Shown piece by piece: positions 11,322 through 23,022 of a stretch of DNA of 64,000 nt. A program made the position numbers and the translations under genes. The notes below the pieces were generated by a model, which made no database searches, had not been told where the DNA came from, and saw only the letters and a program-made list of their open reading frames with translations. Within the stretch, counting starts at the first letter, position 1; the number at the start of each line of letters is the position of its first letter. The DNA comes from Eutreptiella sp. 'Long Island Sound 2002' (lineage: Eukaryota; Euglenozoa; Euglenophyceae; Eutreptiales; Eutreptiaceae), in assembly GCA_964036045.1 (NCBI GenBank), contig OZ038378.1, positions 145,913,767 through 145,977,766 on the forward strand, written 5' to 3'.

Positions 11322-13334
11322 TACACCCGCGTCGCCCCCCGGACCCTTGGGGGTCTCCCTGAGGCAAGTCAATGCGAAGCCTTCGCGGTTCACAATGTGC
11401 ACGTGCTGCCTCCTTCAGGCAAAACGCATGCCACAACCCCCAATGCTCACCGCCCCGTGCGGTGGCATGGATGCCTTGGCACTCCCCTTGCACAGCCTGC
11501 ATGCCCATGCACAACCTGCATCCCACTGGCCGGCAGTGCCCCGCACGCTGTCGGGGGGGGGGTGACTGTGCATCCGAAATGCAGCGGGGTCAGGGTTGAC
11601 CGGGTGTGGCTTTGGGGTGGAAGGTGGCAATGATTGGCCAGAATGCACCAGACAATGGGATTGCTTCCCCTGCGGTAAATATCCCAAAATACAAGTGGAA
11701 CAGTGCCGCGTGCATACCCATATTTTGTACATACCGTTCAGCCCCCACGCCACTTTTCCTCCTTTTTTATTGCTACGTTTTCCTTCTGGGGCCTCTTTTT
11801 GTCACAAATGCTGCACTTCATTCCATACGCAACGCGGTACGGGCCCACAAGATGGCGGCGGTAAAATAGCCACGTCGTTGTGGTTGGCAGAGCTGGACCG
11901 CTGGCCTCCCCCCAGCCCTCAGCCATTCGGCAACCGCGACATACGTCGCGGGGCCACATCCACCACTGCATTCCGGCAAGGCAATGGTGTGGGGGACACA
12001 TGGGGCACTTTCGGGTCCATTTTAGAACTCAGGCCTTGCGGCCTCTTTGGACTGTGGCTGTGGGGCTGGGCCGACGCGGATGGGATGGCCCCCTTGTATC
12101 CCGCAGGCGTGCCCACCAGGTGCCCCTCTTTCTACATTGCCTTCGGGGGGGGTCCTTGCCTGTACATACATTGCAGACTGTGTACATGCCCATGGCGTCG
12201 CTGGACTTTGGCTCGGGGCATACAAATGGACTGGAAGTGCCCTCAGGCCACTGTGGTGAAGCATCGTGTGCATTGCATTGGGAGACAAAAATTTTGGAAT
12301 TTTTCCAATCTGATCCGAAAGGGTCACGTTCGGTTTCGCAATTTTCCGCTCGGCCGTGGCCGGCCAGGGGACGAAGAATGGCCAAAAAATGGCCATAACT
12401 CAGTCCAGGCGCGTCGAAATTCGCCGAAACGCGGACCATCAAATCCGCGCTTTCGTCCTCTTCGATTTTGTTCGCCGGAACAATTTGCCAACAATTGCAC
12501 GTAGACCTCAGTCCCTCTCTGTGACGCCGGGCCGTCCCGTTTCCTGAATGGTCTGACTGGGAGACGCGTGTCACTCTTTTGGCCGCCAGGGCCCACTCTC
12601 ATGTGTACGCAGTGCGGAGGCTCGGTTGTACTGCCCTGCGACCCATGGGCCATTGGACATGATGTTTCTGGATGATCGTCGTCAATCCTGGCCGTCACGG
12701 TCACCGCCAGTCAAGCCGGTCAACAGCGGTTTTGGGACACGAAATGAGCCAGGAAATGGGCTGGACGGCTCAAAATCACACCAAACTTGTGCCACGTGAT
12801 GCGATGCGCATTTGCTCTGCGGTCGTCCTGAGCTACTTGGATGTCGTTGTTGAGCCACAGCGTCTGCACAAATGATTCGTAATCGATTGGTCAGTATGGG
12901 ATGCCCTGACCAAGCACGGCCCTTGAGAACCCACACCCGTGTCGGAGCCGACGTATCGCGACTATTCTAAATTCCCCTTGCCACCGTTTCTGCATCAATG
13001 GGCAGGCATCCTGCTGAGCCTCTGTATCACAACACGCCACATCCGCCATACCGCCTGCCTTGTTTGGTCTTGTGCCCCACCTCGGTCTTCATATATGCCC
13101 CCCCCATCCCCCCTCCTTCGTCCTCACCACCCTGTCCCAGTGGCTCTCAGATAATGCGGTTTGGGCAAGTTGGGCGCATGCCTCGTTGCACATGCCCAGC
13201 CCCCCAGGCCCTGTACAACACAATTACACAACGTGTAGGCCAAGAAAGGGGAACGGTATGTGCTGTTAAGGTAGACGAAGGTGGGCTGTCTCTTTCTTCC
13301 AGCCAGCAGGCAGGAGTGGCCCAGGGGGAGGGGC
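11322..13334 (+). other. Intergenic stretch downstream of the eIF4E-like gene
   Basis: I see no supported gene. Sequence composition falls from very GC-rich to mixed. Short open frames on both strands have no recognisable domains and overlap each other. Confidence 0.4.
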
Positions 13335-13357
13335 ATTGTGTTCCTAGTCGATGATCC

Positions 13358-13478
13358 TTTGTCATTTGTGGGATCATCGTAGCACTGGACAGCTCTGAAC
13401 CTTGATCCCGAGGGGTCACCTCGAGTACTGTGAAGTGAGCAGGCTACGCCAGCTCATCTTGGTCTGAGCCAAAAAAAA
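13358..13478 (+). mobile_element. SINE-like retroposon, 5'-truncated copy with 23-bp TSD
   Basis: It is flanked by a 23-bp duplication (13335-13357 and 13479-13501, containing TTCCTAGTCGATGATCC, one mismatch) and ends in a nine-A tail. It matches the 3' two thirds of the copy at 7592. The first hairpin stem reads CGAGG..CCTCG here against CGAGA..TCTCG elsewhere, a compensatory change. Confidence 0.85.
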
Positions 13479-13501
13479 ATTGTATTCCTAGTCGATGATC
13501 C

Positions 13502-13961
13502 CCGTAACCTTCTGCCCCTTCTGTGTGAGAATGGCGGGGAGGTGGGAGGGCGGACTATGGGTCTGAGGCTCCGGAACAATCCCGACCAGTTATCGATGGT
13601 ACCGGACTGTTAAAACAAACAACAACGTGTACACCAGTCGCATGACTACCAAAGCCAGCAGCGATTCCCCCCACCCATACATACCTAGGGACAACAACAC
13701 CACAGTCAACAATGGCCTCCAGTCCCGAGTGCAGGGCACGCGTAGCTCTGCGCACCGTGTGTGTGCAGCCTCTGTGCATGTCGCCGCTGAACTGTGCGCG
13801 CTGGTGCATGACCTACCACAGGCCAACGTTCCGCCCTGTCCTCTGGCAGAAAGAAACGTGGGGCTTTGTAAGCCCCCCCCCCCCCGAATCCCGATGGCAC
13901 TTCCCGGCAGTATCAGGGCTATGCGTGCCAAGATGGGCCTACCCCCTTTCCCCTACAGCAC
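13502..13961 (+). other. Spacer before the 1521-bp repeats
   Basis: No gene recognised. The stretch includes a C-run at about 13876-13886. Confidence 0.4.
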
Positions 13962-14848
13962 CGCACAGACGTGTCGCTTGTGTGGCCTTCTTGGTCCCAC
14001 GCACGGTACCCCCCCCTCCGCAACACATCCCCTCCATTTCCCTGCTTCGTGGCAGACGCCTGTGGCAATGGCGAGGCACTGTGGACCCCAGGGCTGAGGA
14101 TGCCAAGGCAACGCAGTCCACTTCAAGTTGCATTGGCAGAATCGGACCGCAGACGCCATGGGAGGGGGGCGCAGAGGCCTGCGAGTGTGAGCGGTGGGGC
14201 ATGGCTGTACCCCTCTAGCTCACCAAACGCCTGCTGTCACCCCCCGGGTCCATTTGCACGGCAGGCAGCATTCAGGCGGGTGCCAAGCCACCTCCGATTG
14301 GGCCAAGGAAAACAAGGACCTGTCACTTCCATGCCTCCGAAACAGGGCGGAGGCCACCGCTCATGTGTCGTGTATGGACCATGATTTGCGCAAGCGCCCA
14401 CGAGAGGGGCAATCTCTGCGTGTTCTACATGTTTCTCGAAGTTTGCAAGCGGTTGGGGTCAGGGGTTGGGCTGCTGCAGGACTGCCCAGCTCGCACAACA
14501 GACCCTCTCCGCAGGCATCTACTGGCATGCAACGTCACGGCGCGGGGGCGTCCTTCCAAGGGTGCCGTGTGTGTGTGTGTGTAAGGCGCCTATTGGCGTC
14601 GGACATGCTCTGTCTTGTTTGATGTCCAACAGACGAGGATTCTGACACTCGGAAACTGAGTTGTTGCCCGTTTGTCTCGCAATAGTGTGTGTGTTCCTGG
14701 GTTTCGCTTGTTTTTACCAAAGGCCCAGTCGCTACATGTCAGGCGTGTCCTGTCTCTCTGCGTGTAGTGGCCTGACGAGAAGCCAGACACTTCATGGTTG
14801 GCTGCATCGTTTGCCTGGCTGCTTGTTGCGCGAGTGATCCTGACGCTG

Positions 14849-14887
<39 letters not shown>

Positions 14888-15098
14888 ACGGTTTATTTGG
14901 TCGCTTTGCGTCCTCTGTGCGCACGTGCGCGCCTGTGTGTCGAGAGTTCCCGCGTACTTTGCCGTCTGCTGCAGAAAGGCGCCTAGTCGCCGATGGTGTT
15001 TGTTGTTTGACTGTCAGCAGCCTGACGAGCTTCTTCTTCCGACCAGTGCCTGCCCTGCGTCGGCTTGTGCTGGGTTTTGGTCGCTTTGCGTCATCTAC

Positions 15099-15139
<41 letters not shown>

Positions 15140-16369
15140 AGAGCTACATGGATGCTTGGTATCCCCAGGCACATTGTGAAAAGGTTGCAGCTGTCCTGGG
15201 CGGAAGCTGAGGAGGGAGTCGACCAGAGGCACGCGGCGAGGGGGGGGGGTTCTATGGTCTTCTAGGCTACTGACGAGCCATTTTCTTCCTGCGCTTTTTG
15301 TGCTGATCGCCTCTTGTGCGCACGTGCAATAGCACAGGCTTCCTCCGGGGGGGGATAGAACCCTGTTGCCATTGTTGCATGAGCAGCACCCACCTCCACA
15401 TCCTACTTCGACCGGAGCGGCCATCGGTATGCTCCAGTTCTTGTTCTCCTGCCGCACACAGGCAGTCGTTTCAGTGTGTTCCCGCACAGACGTGTCGCTT
15501 GTGTGGCCTTCTTGGTCCCACGCACGGTACCCCCCCCTCCGCAACACATCCCCTCCATTTCCCTGCTTCGTGGCAGACGCCTGTGGCAATGGCGAGGCAC
15601 TGTGGACCCCAGGGCTGAGGATGCCAAGGCACCGCAGTCCACTTCAAGTTGCATTGGCAGAATCGGACCGCAGACGCCATGGGAGGGGGGCGCAGAGGCC
15701 TGCGAGTGTGAGCGGTGGGGCATGGCTGTACCCCTCTAGCTCACCAAACGCCTGCTGTCACCCCCCGGGTCCATTTGCACGGCAGGCAGCATTCAGGCGG
15801 GTGCCAAGCCACCTCCGATTGGGCCAAGGAAAACAAGGACCTGTCACTTCCATGCCTCCGAAACAGGGCGGAGGCCACCGCTCATGTGTCGTGTATGGAC
15901 CATGATTTGCGCAAGCGCCCACAAGAGGGGCGATCTCTGCGTGTTCTATATGTTTCTCGAAGTTTGCAAGCGGTTGGGGTCAGGGGTTGGGCTGCTGCAG
16001 GACTGCCCAGCTCGCACAACAGACCCTCTCCGCAGGCATCTACTGGCATGCAACGTCACGGCGCGGGGGCGTCCTTCCAAGGGTGCCGTGTGTGTGTGTG
16101 TGTAAGGCGCCTATTGGCGTCGGACATGCTCTGTCTTGTTTGATGTCCAACAGACGAGGATTCTGACACTCGGAAACTGAGTTGTTGCCCGTTTGTCTCG
16201 CAATAGTGTGTGTGTTCCTGGGTTTCGCTTGTTTTTACCAAAGGCCCAGTCGCTACATGTCAGGCGTGTCCTGTCTCTCTGCGTGTAGTGGCCTGACGAG
16301 AAGCCAGACACTTCATGGTTGGCTGCATCGTTTGCCTGGCTGCTTGTTGCGCGAGTGATCCTGACGCTG

Positions 16370-16408
<39 letters not shown>

Positions 16409-16619
16409 ACGGTTTATTTGGTCGCTTTGCGTCCTCTGTGCGCACGTGCGCGCCTGTGTGTCGAGAGTTCCCGCGTACTTTGCCGTCTGCTGCAGAAAGG
16501 CGCCTAGTCGCCGATGGTGTTTGTTGTTTGACTGTCAGCAGCCTGACGAGCTTCTTCTTCCGACCAGTGCCTGCCCTGCGTCGGCTTGTGCTGGGTTTTG
16601 GTCGCTTTGCGTCATCTAC

Positions 16620-16660
<41 letters not shown>

Positions 16661-18007
16661 AGAGCTACATGGATGCTTGGTATCCCCAGGCACATTGTGA
16701 AAAGGTTGCAGCTGTCCTGGGCGGAAGCTGAGGAGGGAGTCGACCAGAGGCACGCGGCGAGGGGGGGGGGTTCTATGGTCTTCTAGGCTACTGACGAGCC
16801 ATTTTCTTCCTGCGCTTTTTGTGCTGATCGCCTCTTGTGCGCACGTGCAATAGCACAGGCTTCCTCCGGGGGGGGATAGAACCCTGTTGCCATTGTTGCA
16901 TGAGCAGCACCCACCTCCACATCCTACTTCGACCGGAGCGGCCATCGGTATGCTCCAGTTCTTGTTCTCCTGCCGCACACAGGCAGTCGTTTCAGTGTGT
17001 TCCCGCACAGACGTGTCGCTTGTGTGGCCTTCTTGGTCCCACGCACGGTACCCCCCCCTCCGCAACACATCCCCTCCATTTCCCTGCTTCGTGGCAGACG
17101 CCTGTGGCAATGGCGAGGCACTGTGGACCCCAGGGCTGAGGATGCCAAGGCACCGCAGTCCACTTCAAGTTGCATTGGCAGAATCGGACCGCAGACGCCA
17201 TGGGAGGGGGGCGCAGAGGCCTGCGAGTGTGAGCGGTGGGGCATGGCTGTACCCCTCTAGCTCACCAAACGCCTGCTGTCACCCCCCGGGTCCATTTGCA
17301 CGGCAGGCAGCATTCAGGCGGGTGCCAAGCCACCTCCGATTGGGCCAAGGAAAACAAGGACCTGTCACTTCCATGCCTCCGAAACAGGGCGGAGGCCACC
17401 GCTCATGTGTCGTGTATGGACCATGATTTGCGCAAGCGCCCACAAGAGGGGCGATCTCTGCGTGTTCTATATGTTTCTCGAAGTTTGCAAGCGGTTGGGG
17501 TCAGGGGTTGGGCTGCTGCAGGACTGCCCAGCTCGCACAACAGACCCTCTCCGCAGGCATCTACTGGCATGCAACGTCACGGCGCGGGGGCGTCCTTCCA
17601 AGGGTGCCGTGTGTGTGTGTGTGTTTCAAAGGCGCCTATTGGCGTCGGACATGCTCTGTCTTGTTTGATGTCCAACTGCGTGTAGTGGCCTGACGAGAAG
17701 CCAGACACTTCATGGTTGGCTGCATCGCTTGCCTGGCTGCTTGTTGCGCGAGTGATCCTGACGCTGTATATATATGTGTGTGTGTGTGTGTGTTTGTGGA
17801 CGGTTTATTTGGTCGCTTTGCGTCCTCTGTGCGCACGTGCGCGCCTGTGTGTCGAGAGTTCCCGCGTACTTTGACGGCTGCAGAAAGGCGCCTAGTCGCC
17901 GATGGTGTTTGTTGTTTGACTGTCAGCAGCCTGACGAGCTTCTTCTTCCGACCAGTGCCTGCCCTGCGTCGGCTTGTGCTGGGTTTTGGTCGCTTTGCGT
18001 CATCTAC

Positions 18008-18050
<43 letters not shown>

Positions 18051-18497
18051 TGTGTGTGTGTGTGTGTGCTAGAGCTACATGGATGCTTGGTATCCCCAGG
18101 CACATTGTGAAAAGGTTGCAGCTGTCCTGGGCGGAAGCTGAGGAGGGAGTCGACCAGAGGCACGCGGCGAGGGTGGGGGGGGGGTAGAACCCCGTTGCCA
18201 TTGTTGCATGAGCAGCACCCACCTCCACATCCTACTTCGACCGGAGCGCCCATCGGTATGCTCCAGTTCTTGTTCTCCTGCCGCACACAGGCAGTCGTTT
18301 CAGTGTGTTCCCGCACAGACGTGTCGCTTGTGTGGCCTTCTTGGTCCCACGCACGGTACCCCCCCCTCCGCAACACATCCCCTCCATTTCCCTGCTTCGT
18401 GGCAGACGCCTGTGGCAATGGCGAGGCACTGTGGACCCCAGGGCTGAGGATGCCAAGGCAACGCAGTCCACTTCAAGTTGCATTGGCAGAATCGGAG
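13962..18497 (+). repeat. Tandem repeat, 1521-bp unit, about 3.1 copies
   Basis: Units begin near 13962, 15483 and 17004, with a partial fourth at about 18311-18497. The first two periods are 1521 bp; the third unit is about 1308 bp because of internal deletions (for example near 17670 and 18180). Units are almost identical. Each contains (GT)n tracts (about 14568-14582, 14857-14885, 15103-15137 in unit 1) and a short poly-G run. Open frames inside are fragmented on both strands, and I see no conserved coding signal. Near-identity implies recent amplification or ongoing homogenisation. Confidence 0.9.
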
Positions 18498-19491
18498 TCC
18501 TCCGCACGGCTGTTGTATACGGGTTGTCATGTATGATCATTCATGGACCGAGAGGCCGCCCGCGAATTATGTGACTTTTGTTTGCCGGCTTCAATAAGAT
18601 CCGGCGGCGTGTGATATATTGTTCATGTGTGATTTGGGACAGGGACCCCAGACCGGTGGGGCAGTGGATCAGACGCCTCGGAGCGTTGCGGCCTTATTCT
18701 TTTTGCACTGGCCTCTGGTCTGAGAGACTCTTGAGAGTACCCCCAGACACACGGTGCGCTGCAATGCAACAACGATGTTCTGGTGTGATTTGATTTGGGC
18801 CCGGGGTTCCCCCCAAGGGCCCTTCCCCCCCCGGGCAGGGGCCTGCCCAGCCGCACTGCAGGCCCGTGCCCCTCCGGCGACACAGCGGGTGTAACGTGGA
18901 ATCATGGCTGCTCTTGTGCCAAAGTGCAAGAGACTGGGGCAGGGGCTGGTGAACAAGGGTATTGCTGTGCGGTTCAGCCCCCCGCCCCCCCTCCACGCTG
19001 CCTCTTGAGACAGCCCGTGGAACCATCTGCCTGTCTCCAATGGCTTTGTTGATCGATGATCGGCCCCTGCGGCCGGGAAAGGGGGGGGGGGGCGCAGTAG
19101 CCCATGCCATGGTCCCCGGGTGGGCAGGCACCAAAGACAGAGTGATGGGGCCCCTGGCCTTCTTCTACTTTGTCTGTGGAGTATGAGGGTGGGCCATCGG
19201 GACCATGTGTTGTATCGTAGGCCTGTGGTCTGCAGCGCTGGGCCCACCCGCCGCCCACCGTCTCTCACTGTGCCTTGACAGCGAAAGACAAAGCAGTTGG
19301 CCGGACCATCATGGGTTTGCAGTGCGATTGCACTGTGCAGTGTCCTCAGGGAAGCATGAATGGAAGGGGTTTGGGGTCGCTGTTCAGAGTTCGTCGCCCC
19401 TTTTGACGACGTCTTTTGCTGAATAGATCCGTCGGTGTGCTCGGGGCTGGCCTGGCCTTCGAGACCCCATCTGCGACCTTTGGGGGAGCCT
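18498..19491 (+). other. Unassigned stretch
   Basis: No gene or known element recognised. Several poly-C/poly-G runs occur. Confidence 0.4.
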
Positions 19492-20177
19492 CAAGCGCAG
19501 TGCGCGCGCAGTGCAACTATTTGGACGTCTGGCCGTACTAGAGACCCATACTTTGAGATACTAGGGGCCCCTAGGGGCATCATGGTGACCCCTAGCGGAG
19601 GTTTTGCACGGCGTAGCACGTTTGGGTCAAGGCATGGCAAGGCGTAGCATGGTTGTGTCAAGGCATGGCAAGGCGCAATGCTCGTGTGCACACATTGATC
19701 TATCGTGCTTGCGCATATGCTACAGGACTTCATACCCCCCTCCTCCTTTCTTAGAAACACTTTCTTCATGGATTTGAGTCTTCGCGATCGGGTGTTCCAC
19801 ACCCGCTCCAACGGCGTGCGAGTTCCTGCCACGGTGGTTGGGATGGCGGGAGATGGGCTCATCCACTTGGAGTACTACCAAGATGCACTACGGGTGGTAA
19901 ATTGCCAATGCAAGATGGAGTCCATGTGTACTTAGTAGACAATGGAACAGAAAGACAGTTCTGTGTTCTTGAGGGTGGCGACCAATGCGCTGTTCATGGC
20001 TTTTCCATGCATGATGTGTGTTATGTGAAGGGATGGTAGTTTGCAACTTTCTTGAGCTAGGGCAGTTTGGGTCACCTAATTCTTAGGGCGTTTCCCAGCG
20101 GTTTGCTTGGGGGCTCTTCGGGGGGAACATAGTCTAAAAGTAGCGCGCAGTGCAGCGCGCAGTGCAAAGATTCCCTC
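19492..20177 (+). mobile_element. PIF/Harbinger-like deletion derivative 1 (TSD TTT)
   Basis: The element is bounded by TTT on both sides (19489-19491, 20178-20180). The 5' end GGGGGAGCCTCAAGCGCAG and the inverted 3' end GAGGGAATCTTTGCACTGC form imperfect terminal inverted repeats of the same family as the elements at 20760 and 24831. The subterminal region (CTATTTGGACGTCTGG.., about 19518) is shared with 20858 onward in element 2. It retains the N-terminal coding piece of the transposon, but no catalytic domain. Confidence 0.6.
19768..19935 (+). pseudogene. N-terminal Tudor-like fragment in Harbinger-like element 1
   Basis: A 55-codon reading frame from ATG 19768 to TAG reads LRDRVFHTRSNGVRVPATVVG, then DGLIHLEYYQDALRVVN. 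The alternation of charged turns and beta-like strands suggests a small SH3/Tudor-like barrel. Its place inside the TIR-bounded element suggests it is the N-terminus of the transposon's protein; the rest has been deleted. Assignment to a domain family is by eye. Confidence 0.4.
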
Positions 20178-20759
20178 TTTGTCTGCACCTCCTCATGCAT
20201 GTGCCCAATTGGGAACGGGCACTTTGGTGAAGCTTGAGCCGCACCAATCTTCAAGGCGACAGACAGCTGCATTGTGTCCGGGGTGCGTGCGTTCACGCTG
20301 TCTGTGTCTGCTCTTGCTGTCTGAGTCCTCACACACCACCTGTGCTGCACTGATGCACCAGGGTGAAGGGGTGCCAAGGGTAAGGCCAAAGGAGTGTCAT
20401 GCTTTGGTGCCATCCTCTGTTGTGTGCCATGTATGTGCTATGCACGCTGTGCAGACAAGTAGCATATGTCCCCACCCACACAGAGGCCGAATGAGTGCTC
20501 GTCCTGCGCATGGGCCGGAAGGGAGTGAACCAAGACATGTGGTTATCTTTAGGCCAGAGGTGTTGGGAATGCCTTGCCTGCAGTGCACCCGCAGTGCACC
20601 TGCAGTGCAGAGTTTTGTATTCCGGCAACGAGCCGAGCCCGAGTGTTGGCCCTTTCCACAAGATGGTTGTTCATTGTTCAGGTTTTTTTGTGTTCCCATG
20701 CGCCTGGGATTGAGTTGGGGATATGTACTCATGATCCACTTTTTTTTGTGGCCCCTTGA
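20178..20759 (+). other. Spacer with minisatellite edge
   Basis: No gene recognised. The right end (about 20710-20759) is one unit of a TTGAGT-type minisatellite into which Harbinger-like element 2 inserted. Confidence 0.4.
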
Positions 20760-21059
20760 GGGGGAACGTTAGCGCGCCGGGCATCTTTTTTGACCCGTGC
20801 CCCACCGGTGGCCTTTTAGGGGGTGCACTAAGGGGGAGCACTTAGCGCAGTGCAGCTATTTGGGCGTCTGGCTGTACTAGAGACCCATACTTTGACATAC
20901 TAGGGGCATCATTGTGACCCCTAGCGTAGGTTTTGACTTCTGATTTTATCCCCTTTGTTGGGGACCCCCGAGAATGCAGGGGTGACCTAGCATTTCCGCC
21001 CTCTTTTGGGCCCCAACCTTCCGGTGCTACTGAGGAAACTGGGACAATCTCTGAATCCA

Positions 21060-21370
21060 TGCTTTGTTGTGTGGCCCCTTGAGTTGGGGTTAGGGACTCA
21101 CAATCCACTCTTTGTTGTGTGGCCCCTTGAGTTGGGGTTAGGGACTCACAATCCACGCTTTGTTGCATGGCCCCTTGAGTTGGGGTTAGGGACTCTCAAT
21201 CCACGCTTTGTTGCGTGGCCCCTTGAGTTGGGGTTAGGGACTCTCAATCCACGCTTTATTGCGTGGCCCCTTAAGTTGGGGTTAGGGACTCTCAATCCAC
21301 GCTTTATTGCGTGGCCCCTTAAGTTGGGGTTAGGGACTCTCAATCCACGCTTTGTTGCGTGGCCCCCCGT
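21060..21370 (+). repeat. 48-bp minisatellite, about six units
   Basis: The unit is built on CCCCTTGAGTTGGGGTTAGG, then ACTCNCAATCCACGCTTTGT. Units start at 21079, 21127, 21175, 21223, 21271 and 21319. The same unit type flanks the whole transposon at about 20710 and 23023. Confidence 0.9.
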
Positions 21371-21629
21371 ATTTTGTTGCATTTTACAGTTTTGCATCCG
21401 GAGGCAAGTCCGTCACCCCCCCTACGGACCATGGGAGCATGTCCCGCCTCATGTTTGGACTGACCAAAGCAACTCGGGTGGCACGCAAGATGAGGCAGAG
21501 GATGAGGCAGAAGTGTGTGTGTTCTGTTGCCAGAAGCGCTCCACCGTCGCAGTTTGTGATGAGTGTAAGGAGCACTATCGTACTGAATGTATTGACACCC
21601 ACACTTGTGGGACCAATGTTGTTTGTTAA
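21364..21629 (+). pseudogene. DDE_Tnp_4-type transposase, C-terminal end with Cys-rich finger
   Basis: The frame reads RRQVRHPPYGPWEHVPPHVW, an acidic linker (DEAEDEAEV), then CVFC..RST..CDEC..HYRTECIDTHTC and stops at TAA. The Cys/His spacing suggests a small zinc finger. The second copy (26130-26279) keeps Cys where this one has Arg (HYC against HYR), so this finger is probably damaged. The stop directly after the finger marks the natural C-terminus. The catalytic domain is absent here. Confidence 0.55.
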
Positions 21630-21671
21630 GTACAGTACAAATGACAGTTGGAGTTGCTGAATTCACATATA

Positions 21672-22857
21672 CCATACCCACCACGGAACGGCATAAACTT
21701 CGGACGGAGGTGGGCCTTTTTCAGTTTTGCATGATTCAGTCTGTCCAAACACTAAGACGGAAGTTCGCAGACCCTACACCTCACCAGCCACCGTCGCCCC
21801 TATGGCTGACAAAGTATGTCGCTCAGGCGCTTCCACCGCGAGAAACGCCGCAAAACCTAGGAAATCACGTCGGGGCGCCCATGCGGAGCGGCACGAAACG
21901 GAAACGTAGGACCGAGGTCGCGACGGCGGAGCCCATCGACCCCGACCAATGGATACGTGATGCGCGCGCCGCAAACGACGACGAGGCAGTGGCATGGTTA
22001 GCAAGAATGCGAGCAACTGACACAGCACAAGACGAACCAACCCAGAAGCGTCGATGTCTCGGCTTTGACACACAGCGATGGGAACAGTACAAAACGACAG
22101 CTGACAGGTTGGCACAAGAACACGCGCAGCAAACACACGACATATACCATAGTGCACACGCTGCTGAGGTAGCACGGCAGCACCTATGCACCCTGCACAC
22201 GTACTACACCAACACACTAACAGCCAAAACGGACTATCACATGCTTGTCACAAAACTGATCAAAGACCAGATGATAGCACAACGACTGCACGACACACAC
22301 ACACACATGTACCAATTACGCAAGCAATGGTATGAACAAGCAAAGTACGACACAGGGATGTGGTATGCGGATGCAAAAATGCTGCTACTGATCTGCGGAC
22401 GGTACCAGAGGATGTGCGCTGGCACTGATAAGCTGCTGGACCTTCACCTACGACAGGCACTCTACATGTGGTGCCAGCAGAAACACTTGGCAAACATGAC
22501 ACAGTGCTACCATGACGCCTGCAAACCTAAGACGACACAATACTGGCAAACAACCCGACAAGCACGACAGACGATATACCTCATACGGAAACGGCCACGA
22601 GAACATTGGGACCCCACCTTGTGGGAAGTCCCGATGCAGCCTCTACCGAAACGCCACAAAACGCACTGGGATCCAAACGAGTGGGAAATACCAATGACAT
22701 GAACACTACCACCCCAACGGGAAACCATGGGGGTGCAGTCATGAGCTGCAGCCCGTATGCACACCCTGGCTATGCCGAAATCTATACTCAGCATCGAACT
22801 TGGCCCACAGCGGCCCTTGGCACTTTATGAACTGGCCTATTTGATCAAAAAAAAAAA
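21672..22857 (+). mobile_element. Retroposed insertion with poly(A) tail and 11-bp TSD
   Basis: The insertion is bounded by ATTCACATATA on both sides (21661-21671, 22858-22868) and ends in about 12 A residues. The related Harbinger-like copy at about 26307-26325 shows the uninterrupted site (attcacagatattgc). These are the marks of LINE-mediated retroposition of an RNA. It carries one ORF (21881-22702). Confidence 0.85.
21881..22702 (+). CDS. Uncharacterised 273-residue protein in a retroposed copy
   Basis: ATG 21881 opens MRSGTKRKRR, a basic nuclear-localisation-like start; the frame ends at TGA 22700-22702. The first 70 residues are charged. A long helical middle is rich in His, Gln, Tyr, Trp and Thr (about residues 70-225), and the C-terminus has a tandem motif HWDPTLWEVPM and HWDPNEWEIPM separated by PLPKRHKT. 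No signal peptide or membrane segment. No family recognised. The frame is open upstream of the insertion boundary only by chance. Because it lies in a retroposed copy with a poly(A) tail, it is either a processed retrogene with an intact ORF or the ORF of a short retroelement. Confidence 0.6.
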   Translation: MRSGTKRKRRTEVATAEPIDPDQWIRDARAANDDEAVAWLARMRATDTAQDEPTQKRRCLGFDTQRWEQYKTTADRLAQEHAQQTHDIYHSAHAAEVARQHLCTLHTYYTNTLTAKTDYHMLVTKLIKDQMIAQRLHDTHTHMYQLRKQWYEQAKYDTGMWYADAKMLLLICGRYQRMCAGTDKLLDLHLRQALYMWCQQKHLANMTQCYHDACKPKTTQYWQTTRQARQTIYLIRKRPREHWDPTLWEVPMQPLPKRHKTHWDPNEWEIPMT

Positions 22858-23022
22858 ATTCACATATATTGCTTTACTATGCAACGTGCCTTGTAGGGAA
22901 GGTGTGCAGTGCAACGTGGTCTACTTGGGGGGCTTCTCCATCAGAGGGTAAATCTGGGGCTGAAGTCGGGATAGTTATTAGAAAAGTAGCGCGCCACGTG
23001 CGCGCCGGGCAAACATTCCCCC

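Larger units (their letters stand above)
20760..23022 (+). mobile_element. PIF/Harbinger-like element 2 (TSD TGA), with nested retroposon
   Basis: TGA flanks both ends (20757-20759, 23023-23025). Ends are GGGGGAACGTTAGCGCGCC and, inverted, GGGGGAATGTTTGCCCGGC. The flanks joined across the element restore adjacent units of a minisatellite. Inside are the family's 5' region (about 20850-20960), a 48-bp minisatellite (21060-21370), the C-terminal end of the transposase (21364-21629), a 1.19-kb retroposon insertion (21672-22857) and the 3' end shared with element 3. Confidence 0.7.

Noticed and set aside
10014-11402. Long open frames on several frames and the minus strand over the GC-rich 10-11.4 kb region
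   Set aside because: They result from very high GC on both strands. Only the frame continuing the eIF4E fold from 10035 has protein-like sequence and a splice junction.
14794-15141. Cys/Val-rich proteins from the GT-rich repeats
   Set aside because: These are translations of (GT)n tracts within noncoding tandem units.
21364-21629. piggyBac C-terminal Cys-rich domain
   Set aside because: The finger looks similar, but the neighbouring YKGRIHVIVP..NDVH..R..E sequence, the ends and the 3-bp duplications fit a DDE_Tnp_4/Harbinger-like element; TTAA flanks are absent.
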